From contig CAWCJS010000016.1 in the NCBI GenBank assembly GCA_963795795.1, positions 124,001-188,000 of the forward strand: a stretch of DNA of 64,000 nucleotides. Reading direction: 5' to 3'. Below, piece by piece: positions 16,978 through 25,402 of the stretch. The position numbers and the translations under genes are program-made. Each line of letters opens with the position of its first letter. The stretch's first letter is position 1. The DNA comes from Palsa-504 sp963795795 (GTDB taxonomy: Bacteria > Actinomycetota > Actinomycetes > Streptosporangiales > Streptosporangiaceae). Under the pieces are notes generated by a model. The model had not been told where the DNA came from, did not search any database, and worked only from the letters and a program-made list of their open reading frames with translations.

Positions 16978-18477
16978 GCGACCCCATAGCAGAGTCGGCT
17001 GTCACAGTCTGCGCCGTCAGGGAGACGGCGCCGGGCGAGCAGCGCGTCGCGCTGGTGCCCGAGTCGGTCCCGGTGCTGGCCCGCGCCCAGGTGCACGTGC
17101 TCGTGGAGTCCGGCGCGGGTGCCGCGGCGTGCTTCCCCGACAGCGCTTACGAACGAGCCGGGGCGGAAGTCGTCAGCAGGAACGAGGCGATCGACAGAGC
17201 CGGCATCCTCGTCAGCGTCGGCACGCCCGCGCCGGAACTGCTCGCCCGGTTGCGCGACGGTCAGGCGGTCATCGGCATGCTGCGGCCGCTGGTCCAGCCG
17301 GACCTGGTCCGCCAGCTGGCCGGGGCCGGGGTGACCGCGATCAGCCTGGACGGGCTGCCGCGGACCGTAAGCCGGGCCCAGTCCATGGACGCGCTCACCT
17401 CCCAGGCCAACGTGGCCGGGTACAAGGCGGTGCTGGTCGCCGCCGATAACTTCGGCCGGTTCTTCCCCATGCTGATCACCGCGGCCGGGACGAGCCGGCC
17501 CGCCACCGTCCTCGTCCTCGGCGCGGGCGTGGCCGGCCTGCAGGCCATGGGTACCGCTCGCCGGCTCGGCGCCGTGGTGACCGGCTACGACATCCGGCCG
17601 GAGACCCAAGAGCAGATCGAGTCCGTCGGCGCCAGGTTCCTGAAGCTCGAATCGGTCGCCTCGGCGGCGGGCGAGGGCGGGTACGCCCGGGCGCTGACCG
17701 CCGACGAGCAGTTCGCCCAGCAGGCCGAGCTCGCCGCGCAGATCGCCCGCTTCGACGTCATCATCGCCACCGCCCAGGTGCCGGGCCGGCGGCCGCCGCT
17801 GCTGGTCACCGCCGAAGCCGTCAAGGGCATGCAGGCCGGCGCCGTCCTGGTCGACCTGGCCGCGAGCAGCCTGGGCGGGAACATCGAAGGCTCGGTGGCG
17901 GACCAGACGGTCATGACCGAGAACGGCGCGCGGATCATCGGGGCGGGCCAGCCTGCCCGCTCAGGTGCCCACCGCCGCCTCCGCCGCCTACTCGCACAAC
18001 ATCGCCGCGCTGCTGGCCGAGCTGATCCGCGACGGCGCGCTGACGATCGACCCCGCCGATGAGATCCAGGCCGGCGTGGTCATCACGCACCAGGGCAAGG
18101 TGATCCACCCAGCGGTGGCCGCCTCGCTCGGACCGACAAGCCTCAGGAGGCAGTCGATGACCACGGGCCTGATGTCCGACATCTACATGTTCGTACTGGC
18201 CATCCTGGTCGGCTACGAAGTGATCACCAAGGTGCCGTCCACCTTGCACACGCCGCTGATGTCGGCGTCCAACGCCATTCACGGCATCGTCATCATCGGG
18301 GCCTTCATAACCGCCTCCCAGGCCCGCACGGACGCGGGCTACGCGCTGGCCTTCGTGGCCGCGTTCTTCGCCGGGATGAACGTCGTCGGCGGCTATAGCC
18401 TCACCGACCGGATGCTGCAGATGTTCCGTAAGCGGCCCGTGCCGCCCGCTCACGACGGGACGAAGGAGCTGTCATGA
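16974..18477 (+). pseudogene. pntA: NAD(P) transhydrogenase alpha subunit, one-base frameshift in the middle
   Basis: PntA binds NAD(H), and with PntB uses the proton gradient to move hydride between NADH and NADP+. The first frame has the alanine-dehydrogenase-like NAD domain: RETAPGEQRVALVPESV, SMDALTSQANVAGYKAVL, VLVLGAGVAGLQAMGTARRLGA (dinucleotide fold). At about 17948 one extra base breaks the conserved GAG-x-LPAQVPTAASAAYSHN segment, and the rest continues in the next frame through the membrane part (DIYMFVLAILVGYEVI) to 18477. With the base removed the protein would be one chain of about 500 residues, like E. coli PntA. Alternatively the second half may be made separately from the ATG at 18157, which has its own AGGAGG site. 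That gives the split PntAA/PntAB arrangement with only AA damaged. Confidence 0.8.
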
Positions 18478-19895
18478 ACTCCGTCACCATCGCCGTGGAC
18501 CTGGCTTACCTGGTGGCCGCCGCCGGCTTCGTCGTGGCCCTGCACCTGATGAACTCCCCGGCCACCGCCCGCAAGGGCAGCCGGCTGTCGTGGCTGGGCA
18601 TGATCGTGGCGGTGGCCGCGGCGCTGACCAGCATCATCCACGACGCCACGATCACCACCACCGGGTGGATCGTGCTGTCCGCCGGCGGCGCCGGCGGCGC
18701 GGCGGCCGGACTGGTCATGGCCCGCCGGGTCAAGATGACCGACGTCCCGCAGGTGGTCAGTATCTTCAACGCGGTCGGCGGGGGCGCCGCCGCCCTGGTG
18801 GCGGCCGGCGACTTCGTCCGCCTGGCGGGCGGCGCCGGCATCTCCAGCCGGGTGATGATCGCGACCGTCCTTGACGCCATCGTCGGCCCGGTCACCTTCT
18901 CCGGCTCGCTGATCGCCGCGGGCAAGCTGCAGGGCTGGGTCAGTTCGAGTCCCGTGGTCTTCCGAGGCGCCCGCCTCATCACCGCCGCGCTCACCGTCGT
19001 CGGGGTCGGGGCGAGCTGCTACCTGCTGGCCGGCCACGACTCGACCGCCATGCTGATCCTGGTCGTATGCGCCGCCCTGGCCTTCGGCGTCACCATGACG
19101 ATGCCGATCGGCGGGGCGGACATGCCCGTGGTCGTCGCCTTGCTGAACTCCTTCACCGGCATCGCCGTGGCCATCGCCGGCTTCGTCATCGACAACGGCG
19201 GCCTGATCATCGGCGGCGCGCTGGTCGGCGCCTCCGGCGGCATCCTCACCCTGCTCATGGCCCGGGCCATGAACCGCTCGGTCATCAGCGTCATGCTCGG
19301 CGGCTTCGGCACCGGCGACAGCGGTCCGGCCACTGGCCCGGCCGCGGTCGGCGCGGGTGCCAGCATCCGGCGGATCTCCGCCGAGGACGCCGCCATCCAG
19401 CTGGCCTACGCCAGCAAGGTCATCATCGTCCCCGGCTACGGGCTGGCCGCCGCGCAGGCCCAGCACGAGGCGGCCGAGCTGGCCGCATTGCTGCAAGAAC
19501 ACGCGACCGTGTTCTTCGCCATCCACCCGGTAGCCGGCCGGATGCCCGGTCACATGAATGTGCTCCTGGCCGAGGCGAACGTTCCCTACACCGACCTGAA
19601 GGAGATGGACGCGGCCAACCCCGAGTTCCCGACCGCGGATGTGGCCCTGGTCGTCGGCGCTAACGACGTCACCAACCCGGCCGCCCGCCGCCCGGGCAAC
19701 CCGGTGTCAGGCATGCCGATCCTGAACGTGGACCAGGCCAAGAGCGTTATCGTGATCAAGCGGTCCATGGGACACGGCTACGCCGGGATCGACAACGAGC
19801 TGTACATCGACCCGAAGACCGGCATGCTCTTCTCCGACGCCAAGTCCGGCCTGGCCGAGATCATCGCCTCGGTCAAGGCCCTGGTCGCCAGCTGA
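18474..19895 (+). CDS. pntB: NAD(P) transhydrogenase beta subunit
   Basis: 473 residues. There are about eight membrane helices to residue ~280, then the NADP-binding domain: VIIVPGYGLAAAQAQH, FAIHPVAGRMPGHMNVLLAEA, ALVVGANDVTNPAARRPG and IVIKRSMGHGYAGIDNELY, all hallmark motifs. Length and motifs are complete. The ATG overlaps the pntA stop (ATGA). Together with ALDH it suggests control of the NADPH/NADH balance when respiration is slow. Confidence 0.93.
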   Translation: MNSVTIAVDLAYLVAAAGFVVALHLMNSPATARKGSRLSWLGMIVAVAAALTSIIHDATITTTGWIVLSAGGAGGAAAGLVMARRVKMTDVPQVVSIFNAVGGGAAALVAAGDFVRLAGGAGISSRVMIATVLDAIVGPVTFSGSLIAAGKLQGWVSSSPVVFRGARLITAALTVVGVGASCYLLAGHDSTAMLILVVCAALAFGVTMTMPIGGADMPVVVALLNSFTGIAVAIAGFVIDNGGLIIGGALVGASGGILTLLMARAMNRSVISVMLGGFGTGDSGPATGPAAVGAGASIRRISAEDAAIQLAYASKVIIVPGYGLAAAQAQHEAAELAALLQEHATVFFAIHPVAGRMPGHMNVLLAEANVPYTDLKEMDAANPEFPTADVALVVGANDVTNPAARRPGNPVSGMPILNVDQAKSVIVIKRSMGHGYAGIDNELYIDPKTGMLFSDAKSGLAEIIASVKALVAS

Positions 19896-19926
19896 CGTCA
19901 TACCGGTTCATCGAACTGGGAGGGGT

Positions 19927-20022
19927 TACCTGGCCGCTGCCCTCCGGTAGAGGGCGCAGGCGGTCAGGAAGAAGACCACGGCGATCCCGGACCAGGCCAG
20001 CGACACCAAGGCGTCGCGTGCT
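19927..20022 (-). pseudogene. C-terminal stub of an ABC-2-type permease
   Basis: The minus-strand frame reads ARDALVSLAWSGIAVVFFLTACALYRR to a TAA at 19927. This is the typical last helix of ABC-2 drug-exporter permeases. No upstream part of the gene is present. Nearby plus-strand DNA to about 20103 reads like another gene end (TPATARTLRQGLDKPGA then stop). Confidence 0.4.
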
Positions 20023-20136
20023 GCGGCGCCGCCCTCGCACCCGACCATCACCCCGGCCACCGCCCGCACGCTGCGGCAGGGCCTGGACAAGCCCGGCGCC
20101 TGACCAAGCGACCGTCGACCGGCACGGACGCGGCGG

Positions 20137-20405
20137 TCAGGCCGCCTCCGCGGGCGCCTCGGTGAACTGGCTGTTGTACAGGGCGTAGTAGACGCCGTGG
20201 CGGTGCAGCAGGTCCTCGTGGTTACCCTGCTCGACGATCCGCCCGTCCTCCCTCACGATCGGCATCGACCCCGCGCTCACGAGTCGGCCGCCGAACCACA
20301 GCGCAGGTACAGGTTCCCGACGGTCTGGGCCACCATCAGCGTCACCACGATGGCGACCCGGCCGGCGTACGGGCGCAGGTAGGCGCGCAGCAGCCGGGTC
20401 AGCAT
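20137..20405 (-). pseudogene. ABC exporter (permease-ATPase) collapsed by internal deletion
   Basis: From an ATG at 20405 the frame gives the N-terminus of an ABC exporter (LTRLLRAYLRPYAGRVAIVV, TLMVAQTVGNLYL). It then reaches a stop and, in another frame, picks up the exporter C-terminus (EDGRIVEQGNHEDLLHRHGVYYALYNSQF) ending at 20137. Around 500 codons including Walker A and the signature motif are missing. Confidence 0.55.
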
Positions 20406-20495
20406 GGCGGGGTCCCGGTGCCGGCGTGAAGGTCCACGCCAGCACAATGCCGCCGGCCCTGGCCGGCCTGGCAGGGCCGACCGGTCCTTTTGGAC

Positions 20496-20510
20496 GGGAC
20501 CTTGGCCACT
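20496..20510. promoter_or_regulatory. DosR-like box
   Basis: GGGACCTTGGCCACT lies 90 bp before the start of the collapsed ABC exporter. A second overlapping half-site (ACTGTCCCG) follows. Confidence 0.45.
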
Positions 20511-20661
20511 GTCCCGGCCGGCGGCTCCGACCTACCGTCCTGGTGTGCGGAACGTTCCGTGGAAGGGCGAGGTCTCGTCGGCCACAGCCCCCCGTACTGC
20601 TCGTCGGCGGGCCGGCCCCCCGGTACATGCGGCCCGGTCGGACCTACCGGACCTCGGGCGG

Positions 20662-20750
20662 CCCGTTCGGATAATCAGAAGATTTGACCGAACGGGCGGT
20701 GGTTCCACGCCCGATCACCGGCACCAGCCCGGTCGTGCGCAGTCCTGGTG
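20662..20750 (+). repeat. Stem-loop repeat, copy 1
   Basis: A 9-bp stem (CCCGTTCGG at 20662, CCGAACGGG at 20688) is followed by about 55 bp of conserved sequence. The same unit recurs at 24158 with scattered differences. The 20406-20780 stretch holds no gene that I can support apart from this and the boxes. Confidence 0.6.
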
Positions 20751-20782
20751 CGGGCCGGAAGGGACTTCGCCCCGGGCAGATA

Positions 20783-20797
20783 GGGACGAACGTCTCT
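20783..20797. promoter_or_regulatory. DosR-like box
   Basis: GGGACGAACGTCTCT lies 35 bp before the Bpa-like gene. The same 15-mer precedes its broken copy at 26432. Confidence 0.6.
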
Positions 20798-20831
20798 GGC
20801 AGCAGGCTGCGGGCGGTCGCAACCTGGTCAT

Positions 20832-21281
20832 ATGGGAACGGCAGAAGTCGCAGGCAGCCAGCCAGCGGACGCTGAGGTCGCGCCGATGTCGGGGTTCGTC
20901 GTCATCGTCGGCGACCCCGGTGGCGGTGGCTCTGCTTTCCGGGTTGAAAACCCTGCCCGGCTGCTGCGGGTCTGGTCGGTGCTGCGGGCGACGCGCGAGC
21001 AGCTGGATGGTGCCGCACTGCCGCCGGGGGGTATGCCCGGGCTGCAGCGGCAACTCCGGTCGCTCCGCCGCCAGCTAGAGCTTGCGGTGTCCCCGGCCCT
21101 GGCTGCGGAACTCCGGCGGATACTTCCCTCGCACGATGCGACGCCGAGCGCGGGTGCGCTGCGCATCGAGAGCGCGGTGCTGGAGAGCTGGGCCGACAGC
21201 CTGGTCGTGCAGATGCTAGCCGTGTTCGTCGCCGCGGCCGATCGCTCGCAGCAAGGTCACGGCGATCGCACAGCCGCATGA
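20832..21281 (+). CDS. Bpa/PafE-like (DUF2587) protein without the proteasome-docking tail
   Basis: 149 residues. From about residue 38 it follows the bacterial proteasome activator pattern: VENPARLLRVWSVLRATREQL, then LRSLRRQLELAVSPALAAELRRIL, then SAGALRIESAVLESWADSLV. This is the helical ring-forming core of Bpa. Genuine Bpa ends in a GQYL motif that opens the 20S proteasome gate; this protein ends QQGHGDRTAA instead. It may be a regulatory paralogue or may have lost function. The N-terminal 30 residues (MGTAEVAGSQPADAEVAP, GFVVIVGDPGG) resemble the disordered lead of Bpa. A box lies 35 bp upstream and a deleted copy at 26.5 kb. Confidence 0.65.
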   Translation: MGTAEVAGSQPADAEVAPMSGFVVIVGDPGGGGSAFRVENPARLLRVWSVLRATREQLDGAALPPGGMPGLQRQLRSLRRQLELAVSPALAAELRRILPSHDATPSAGALRIESAVLESWADSLVVQMLAVFVAAADRSQQGHGDRTAA

Positions 21282-21301
21282 TCGTGCCGAGTCGCCGGGA
21301 C

Positions 21302-21316
21302 GGGACCTATGACCGT
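21302..21316. promoter_or_regulatory. DosR-like box
   Basis: GGGACCTATGACCGT is close to the box at 41622 (GGGACCTATGGCCGT). It now faces a hydrolase relic, with the next intact gene at 21620. Confidence 0.45.
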
Positions 21317-21446
21317 GGTACCCGGGCGGCAGGTATCGAGTTCAGGACATCCGGTCGGCATGACGGGCCTCTAGTCCCTTGGCCAGTTCCCGCCCGGGCC
21401 AGGGCAGCCGACCCGATCACCTACCTCACTCCCGGCCGGCCCCTGC

Positions 21447-21581
21447 CCAGGTTTCCTCATCGCGCAGGGCACGCACGGCTGCACCGTGCCCTGCCAAGGC
21501 GCGGTCGAGTTCTATCAGGCACTGGTCAACTTCGCGGGCCCACCAGCCGCCCAGCTGATCCTCGAGCCGGGCTTCCGCCGT
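21447..21581 (+). pseudogene. C-terminal relic of an alpha/beta hydrolase
   Basis: The frame reads PGFLIAQGTHGCTVPCQGAVEFYQ then AAQLILEPGF. This matches the acid-loop region of prolyl-oligopeptidase-like esterases (PFLIxHGTxDxTVPYxQ), with the catalytic Asp changed to Gly and no histidine end. The rest of the gene is absent. Confidence 0.45.
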
Positions 21582-21619
21582 TCACGCGTTAGAATTCCGT
21601 CGGCTTGCAGGGAGGTCTG

Positions 21620-21829
21620 GTGCCTGTACGTGACGTCATCGTTACTGGCGTGGCGCTGGCGTTCGCTCTCCTCTCTTTCTTCCTGTTGCACTACATCGAA
21701 CGCCACGTCCGTCAGGAGACCAGGCAGAACATCGCGATATGGACCACGGTCAGGGTGATCATCGTCGTGATCCTGGTAGTTATTCTCGGGCTTGGCGGAC
21801 TTGTCGGCTGGCTCGTAACACCGAAATGA
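21620..21829 (+). CDS. Small two-helix membrane protein
   Basis: 69 residues from a GTG behind GGGAGGT. Helix 1 is VIVTGVALAFALLSFFLLHYI, followed by a charged loop (ERHVRQETRQNIAIW) and helix 2 VIIVVILVVILGLGGLVGWLV. It is not matched to a named family. Its stop overlaps a further possible start (ATGA at 21826). Confidence 0.6.
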   Translation: MPVRDVIVTGVALAFALLSFFLLHYIERHVRQETRQNIAIWTTVRVIIVVILVVILGLGGLVGWLVTPK

Positions 21830-22122
21830 GCTTTGACGACGCCCAGATCGAGGAGGTTCGCCGACTGGGGTCAGAGGGCAACTGGCAGACACCGCACGCC
21901 GCCACCAGACAACGCACTAACGTGTCACAAGACGGGACCACCAGCCTTCGGGTCCGCAGGAGTAGGCAGGCGATACGGCCGTCGCAGGCGCTCGGCCGGG
22001 CCACAGGTCCCGCGGGCTTGCGGCGGGAGGTCCCGATCCGGCGGCCCATGCGGCTGTCGGCCACCGTTCGGTCCTGCCTGTTCTCGGCCTTTCATGCCTG
22101 CAGGTCGGCGCTCAGAGCATGA
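21826..22122 (+). CDS. Possible small coupled ORF
   Basis: The frame begins at ATGA overlapping the upstream stop. The first 30 residues (SFDDAQIEEVRRLGSEGNWQ) look protein-like, but the remainder is Arg-rich and reads across a DosR-like box, so the true product may be shorter or absent. Confidence 0.25.
   Translation: MSFDDAQIEEVRRLGSEGNWQTPHAATRQRTNVSQDGTTSLRVRRSRQAIRPSQALGRATGPAGLRREVPIRRPMRLSATVRSCLFSAFHACRSALRA
21997..22011. promoter_or_regulatory. DosR-like box
   Basis: The reverse strand reads GGGACCTGTGGCCCG. It lies about 165 bp before the HAD-ATPase gene. Confidence 0.45.
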
Positions 22123-22174
22123 CCGGTGACCTTCGCCTCTGCACGTCCGGGCGCGTTGACCGGAAGCTCTTGGT

Positions 22175-23950
22175 GTGCAGACTGAATGCCGCCCGGGCCG
22201 TGCCGGGACCGGGCCCACCCGCTGGCCGGGGTTCTTCCATGCGGTCGCCGTCGATTTTGACGGCACGCTCACCGAGTCGGGGTATCCGGACCCTGGCGTG
22301 CTGGCTGCCCTGGACGAGACGCGAGCCGACGGCCTGCGCGTCGTGATCGTGACCGGCCGGATCCTGGCGGAGCTGGAGGCGGTCTTCCCCGACGCTGGCG
22401 AGTATGCGGACCTGATCGTGGCGGAGAACGGGGCGGTGCTGGCCCGCGGGGGTCAGCGCCGGTGCCTGGCCGCGCCGGTGCCCGTCGGCCTGGCCGCGGC
22501 GCTCACCCGCCGGGGGGTGGCCTGCCGCCGCGGTGCGGTGCTGCTGGCGTGCAACGGTGCTGACGAGCATGTGGTGCTGGAGGAAGTGCGCAGGCTGGGC
22601 CTGGAATGCCAGCTGATCCGCAACCGGGCCGAGCTGATGGTGCTGCCCGCCGGGGTATCCAAGGGCACGGGCCTGGCCGCCGGGCTGGCCGAGCTGGGGA
22701 TCTCCGCCCACAACGCCATAGCGATCGGGGACGCTGAGAACGATCATTCGCTGCTGGCGGCCGCGGAGCTGGGCGTCGCGGTCGCCAACGCGGTCAGCGC
22801 ACTGAAAGCCGGCGCCGATTTCGTCCTGGCCGAGGCGGACGGAGCGGGGGTGGCATCGTTCCTGCGCGGGCCGGTGCTGGCCGGGCGGGAGCGGGTGCAC
22901 CCGCGGCGCTGGCGGATCACCCTGGGCACGCTCGCCGACGGCACGCCCGCATCGATCCCCGCGTCGCAGGTGAACGTGCTGGTGACGGGCGTCCCGCAAC
23001 GCGGGAAGTCGTACGTGGCCGGACTGATCGGCGAGCAGCTGATCCGGCTCGGCTACTCTGTGGTGATCTTCGACCCGGAGGGCGACCACGCCGGGCTCGG
23101 CCTGCTGCGCGATGTGCTGGTCACCGGGACGGCCGGGAACCCGCCGTCAGCCGAGGATCTGGCCCGGACCGTTCGGCACCATTCCGGTGGTGTCGTGGTG
23201 GACCTGTCCGCGGTCCCGGCCGGGCAGCGCGCCGGCTACCTGGACGCCGCGCACCGCCAGCTGGAGGCGGCGCGCGGCGCGACCGGCCTGCCGCACTGGC
23301 TGATCATCGATGAGGCCCAGCTGCCGCTGGCCCGCGACGCCCGGGCGTTCTTCGAGCCCGCAGCGGCAGGCTATTGCCTAGTCACCCACCGTCCCGAGGA
23401 CCTGCGTCCGGAGGTCCTGCTCGCCGTCGACATCCTGATCGCCCTGCCCGGCCACGATCCCGCCGGCCGCCTCGCGGACCTGGTCGCGGCCGCCGGCACC
23501 ATGTCCCATGCGGCGGCTGCCGCGCTCCTGGCCCAGGCCGGACCCGGACAGGCGGTACTGGTGGACCGCGAGCACCCCGGAACCGGCGCGGTCGTCACGA
23601 TCGGCCAGCGGGAGACCGCGCACATGCGGCACTGGCACAAGTACTCCGGCGGCCACCTGGACCCGCAGCGCCGGTTCTACTTCCGCCGCGACGCGGACAC
23701 CCCGACCGGAATGACCGCCGCAAACGCGGGGGAACTCGAGCACCAGCTGCGAACCTGCGACGATGCCGTCATCGTCCATCACTGCCAGCACGGTGACTTC
23801 TCCCGCTGGGTCGCCGACGTTCTCGGCGACCCACCGCTAGCCGCCGCGATCGCCGCAGCCGAGGATGCGGTCCGCACCGGCACCGCCAGTACCGCCGAGG
23901 CACGGGCCAGGCTGACCACCGCCATCCGCCAGCGCTACACCGGGACCTGA
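22175..23950 (+). CDS. HAD-IIB phosphatase fused to a HerA-like P-loop ATPase domain
   Basis: 591 residues with three parts. Residues ~20-240 are a Cof/SPP-type HAD hydrolase (AVDFDGTLTESG, VIVTGR, MVLPAGVSKGTGL, AIGDAENDHSLL). Residues ~265-450 are an ATPase: Walker A VTGVPQRGKSYVAGLIGEQL, Walker B HWLIIDEAQLPL, and a DUF87/HerA-like order. The C-terminal ~100 residues (HWHKYSGGHLDPQRRFYFR, CDDAVIVHHCQHGDFSRWV) form a helical domain also seen behind some sugar phosphatases. The GTG at 22175 is the most plausible start; no Met lies closer to the HAD motif. The domains are clear but the substrate and role are unknown. Confidence 0.75.
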   Translation: MQTECRPGRAGTGPTRWPGFFHAVAVDFDGTLTESGYPDPGVLAALDETRADGLRVVIVTGRILAELEAVFPDAGEYADLIVAENGAVLARGGQRRCLAAPVPVGLAAALTRRGVACRRGAVLLACNGADEHVVLEEVRRLGLECQLIRNRAELMVLPAGVSKGTGLAAGLAELGISAHNAIAIGDAENDHSLLAAAELGVAVANAVSALKAGADFVLAEADGAGVASFLRGPVLAGRERVHPRRWRITLGTLADGTPASIPASQVNVLVTGVPQRGKSYVAGLIGEQLIRLGYSVVIFDPEGDHAGLGLLRDVLVTGTAGNPPSAEDLARTVRHHSGGVVVDLSAVPAGQRAGYLDAAHRQLEAARGATGLPHWLIIDEAQLPLARDARAFFEPAAAGYCLVTHRPEDLRPEVLLAVDILIALPGHDPAGRLADLVAAAGTMSHAAAAALLAQAGPGQAVLVDREHPGTGAVVTIGQRETAHMRHWHKYSGGHLDPQRRFYFRRDADTPTGMTAANAGELEHQLRTCDDAVIVHHCQHGDFSRWVADVLGDPPLAAAIAAAEDAVRTGTASTAEARARLTTAIRQRYTGT

Positions 23951-24157
23951 CCCCTGCGATCATCCGGGCCGCGACGCTCGGCACCGGCCGCGAACCGCGC
24001 CGCGCAGTGCCGGGCAGGAGCATCGCAGCGAGGTGACCCCGGACGCGGGGCATCCGCTCCAACCTGCCGGTCGCGCTGCCGCTGCAAAAGCGGTCGCGGA
24101 CGCTCGCACCATCTACGCCGCCCAGCCTGGCGTCTTCGACGCCGCAAGCTGACCTGG

Positions 24158-24240
24158 CCCGTTCGGTTTATCAGCAAATCTGAGCCGAACGGGCGGTGGC
24201 TCCGCGCCTGATCACCGGACACCAGCCGGGTCGTGCGTAG
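24158..24240 (+). repeat. Stem-loop repeat, copy 2
   Basis: CCCGTTCGG (24158) pairs with CCGAACGGG (24185), followed by the same flank as at 20662. It overlaps the 3' end of the small minus-strand gene and could end its transcript. The gap 23951-24157 holds one gene-end-like frame (AADARTIYAAQPGVFDAAS, stop at 24152) but nothing firm. Confidence 0.55.
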
Positions 24241-24397
24241 TCCCGGAGCGCAGGCGCCGGGAGGCGGACTCGGCGGCTTTGCGCAGCCATTCCGCTTCTT
24301 GCGGATCCAAACCCTCATGGCGGGAGAGCAGTTCCCTGGTCTCCGCCTCGAGCAGGCGTATCGCGGCCAGAGTGCGTTCGGCATGACCGTATGCCAT
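24212..24397 (-). CDS. Small helical hypothetical protein
   Basis: 61 residues from an ATG at 24397 behind AAAAGGGG. It is helical and charged: AERTLAAIRLLEAETRELLSR, then LDPQEAEWLRKAAESASRRL. No family is named. A good DosR-like box lies 60 bp upstream, which supports a real regulated gene. Confidence 0.55.
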   Translation of the reverse strand: MAYGHAERTLAAIRLLEAETRELLSRHEGLDPQEAEWLRKAAESASRRLRSGTTHDPAGVR

Positions 24398-24457
24398 GGC
24401 TGCATCCCCTTTTCCGTTCACGACGGCACATGATGCCCCGGACGGCAGGCGTTCGGC

Positions 24458-24472
24458 AGAGCCTTAGGTCCC
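24458..24472. promoter_or_regulatory. DosR-like box
   Basis: The reverse strand reads GGGACCTAAGGCTCT. It lies 61 bp before the small gene starting at 24397. Confidence 0.55.
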
Positions 24473-24596
24473 GCGAGCTGGCGGCAATAGGTCCCGATCC
24501 GGCGACCCGCGCGCTCTCGGTCTCCGTGCGGTCCGGCCCGCGAAAGGCACCAAAGCCCTGCCACGGCCGGACGGCAGCCTCTATCGGCGGGCGCCG

Positions 24597-25380
24597 TCAA
24601 AGCGTCATGAAGCGGTAGCCGCGCGCGGAAGAACTGGATGATCACCGGCAACGCGCTGACGGTGGCCGGGTTCCCGATCGGCTCGTTGTGCATCAGGACG
24701 ATCGGGTGCCGCAGTACGCCGCCCTCCTCCTCGGCGAGCCGGATGATGTAGTGCACCCAATACGGAGAACCCGAGCCGTCCGCCTTCCAGTCCTGGGTGT
24801 CGACCGCCCACAGCCACACCCCCATCCGGCGTTGCTGCGCGAGCCGGAGCGTGGTGGAGTTGTAGTCGCCGTACGGAGGCCGGAACGCGCAGGGCACGGT
24901 ACCGGTGATCGACCGCTGCTCAGCGCTGGCCTCGTCCAGTTCGGCCGCTTGCCGGGCGGCGGTCAGGTCGTCGAGGTCTGGGTGGTTCCAGGTGTGGTTT
25001 CCCGTCGCGTAGCCACCCTTGACCTCGGCCCGCACGAGGGACGGCCGGGCCGACATGTTCACGCCGATGTTGAAGAAGGTCGCGGGCACCTGGTAGCGCT
25101 CCAGGATCGCGAGGATGGCCGCGGTGCTCTTGCCCGGTCCGTCGTCGAAGGTCAGCGCCACGGTCTTGGCACCGCCCGGGGCATCGACGCGGGCACCGTA
25201 AGGAGAGGCCCCGCAGTCGGCCGCGGGGGCCACGCTCGCCGCTCCCGTTGGAGGCGTCACGCCCGCCGAGGGCGCCATGCCGGCCGGCGGCGCCGCACCA
25301 GCCGATGGCGGCGCGCTCTGGCAGGCGGCCAGGACCACCGCGCAGGCGATCGCCGGCCCGACCCGGAAGGTCGCCACCAT
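24597..25380 (-). CDS. Polysaccharide deacetylase lipoprotein, frameshift at the extreme C-terminus
   Basis: From the ATG at 25380 (GGAGGCAGG upstream) the protein starts with a lipoprotein signal (VGPAIACAVVLAACQS), then a Pro/Ala linker. The NodB domain follows: VALTFDDGPGKSTAAIL, GNHTWNHPDL, FRPPYGDYN and WAVDTQDWK. These give the catalytic Asp and metal His pair, so it deacetylates an envelope or exogenous polysaccharide outside the cell. Near 24628 the frame is off by one (+1 or -2): the expected end GYRFMTL lies in the next frame and stops at 24597. As read, the chain runs on to 24418 with an unrelated tail. The enzyme core is untouched. Confidence 0.8.
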
Positions 25381-25402
25381 GGCCTGCCTGCCTCCGGGCA
25401 TG

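Noticed and set aside
18450..19553. Minus-strand frame opposite pntB
   Set aside because: Asp/Gly/His-rich shadow; pntB is full length and well conserved.
24070..24152. Frame ending AADARTIYAAQPGVFDAAS as a gene end
   Set aside because: Too short to assign to any family; kept only as a remark in the repeat entry.
24460..24515. Second GGTCCCGAT site at about 24490 as another box
   Set aside because: Only one half-site is present; the partner half does not match.
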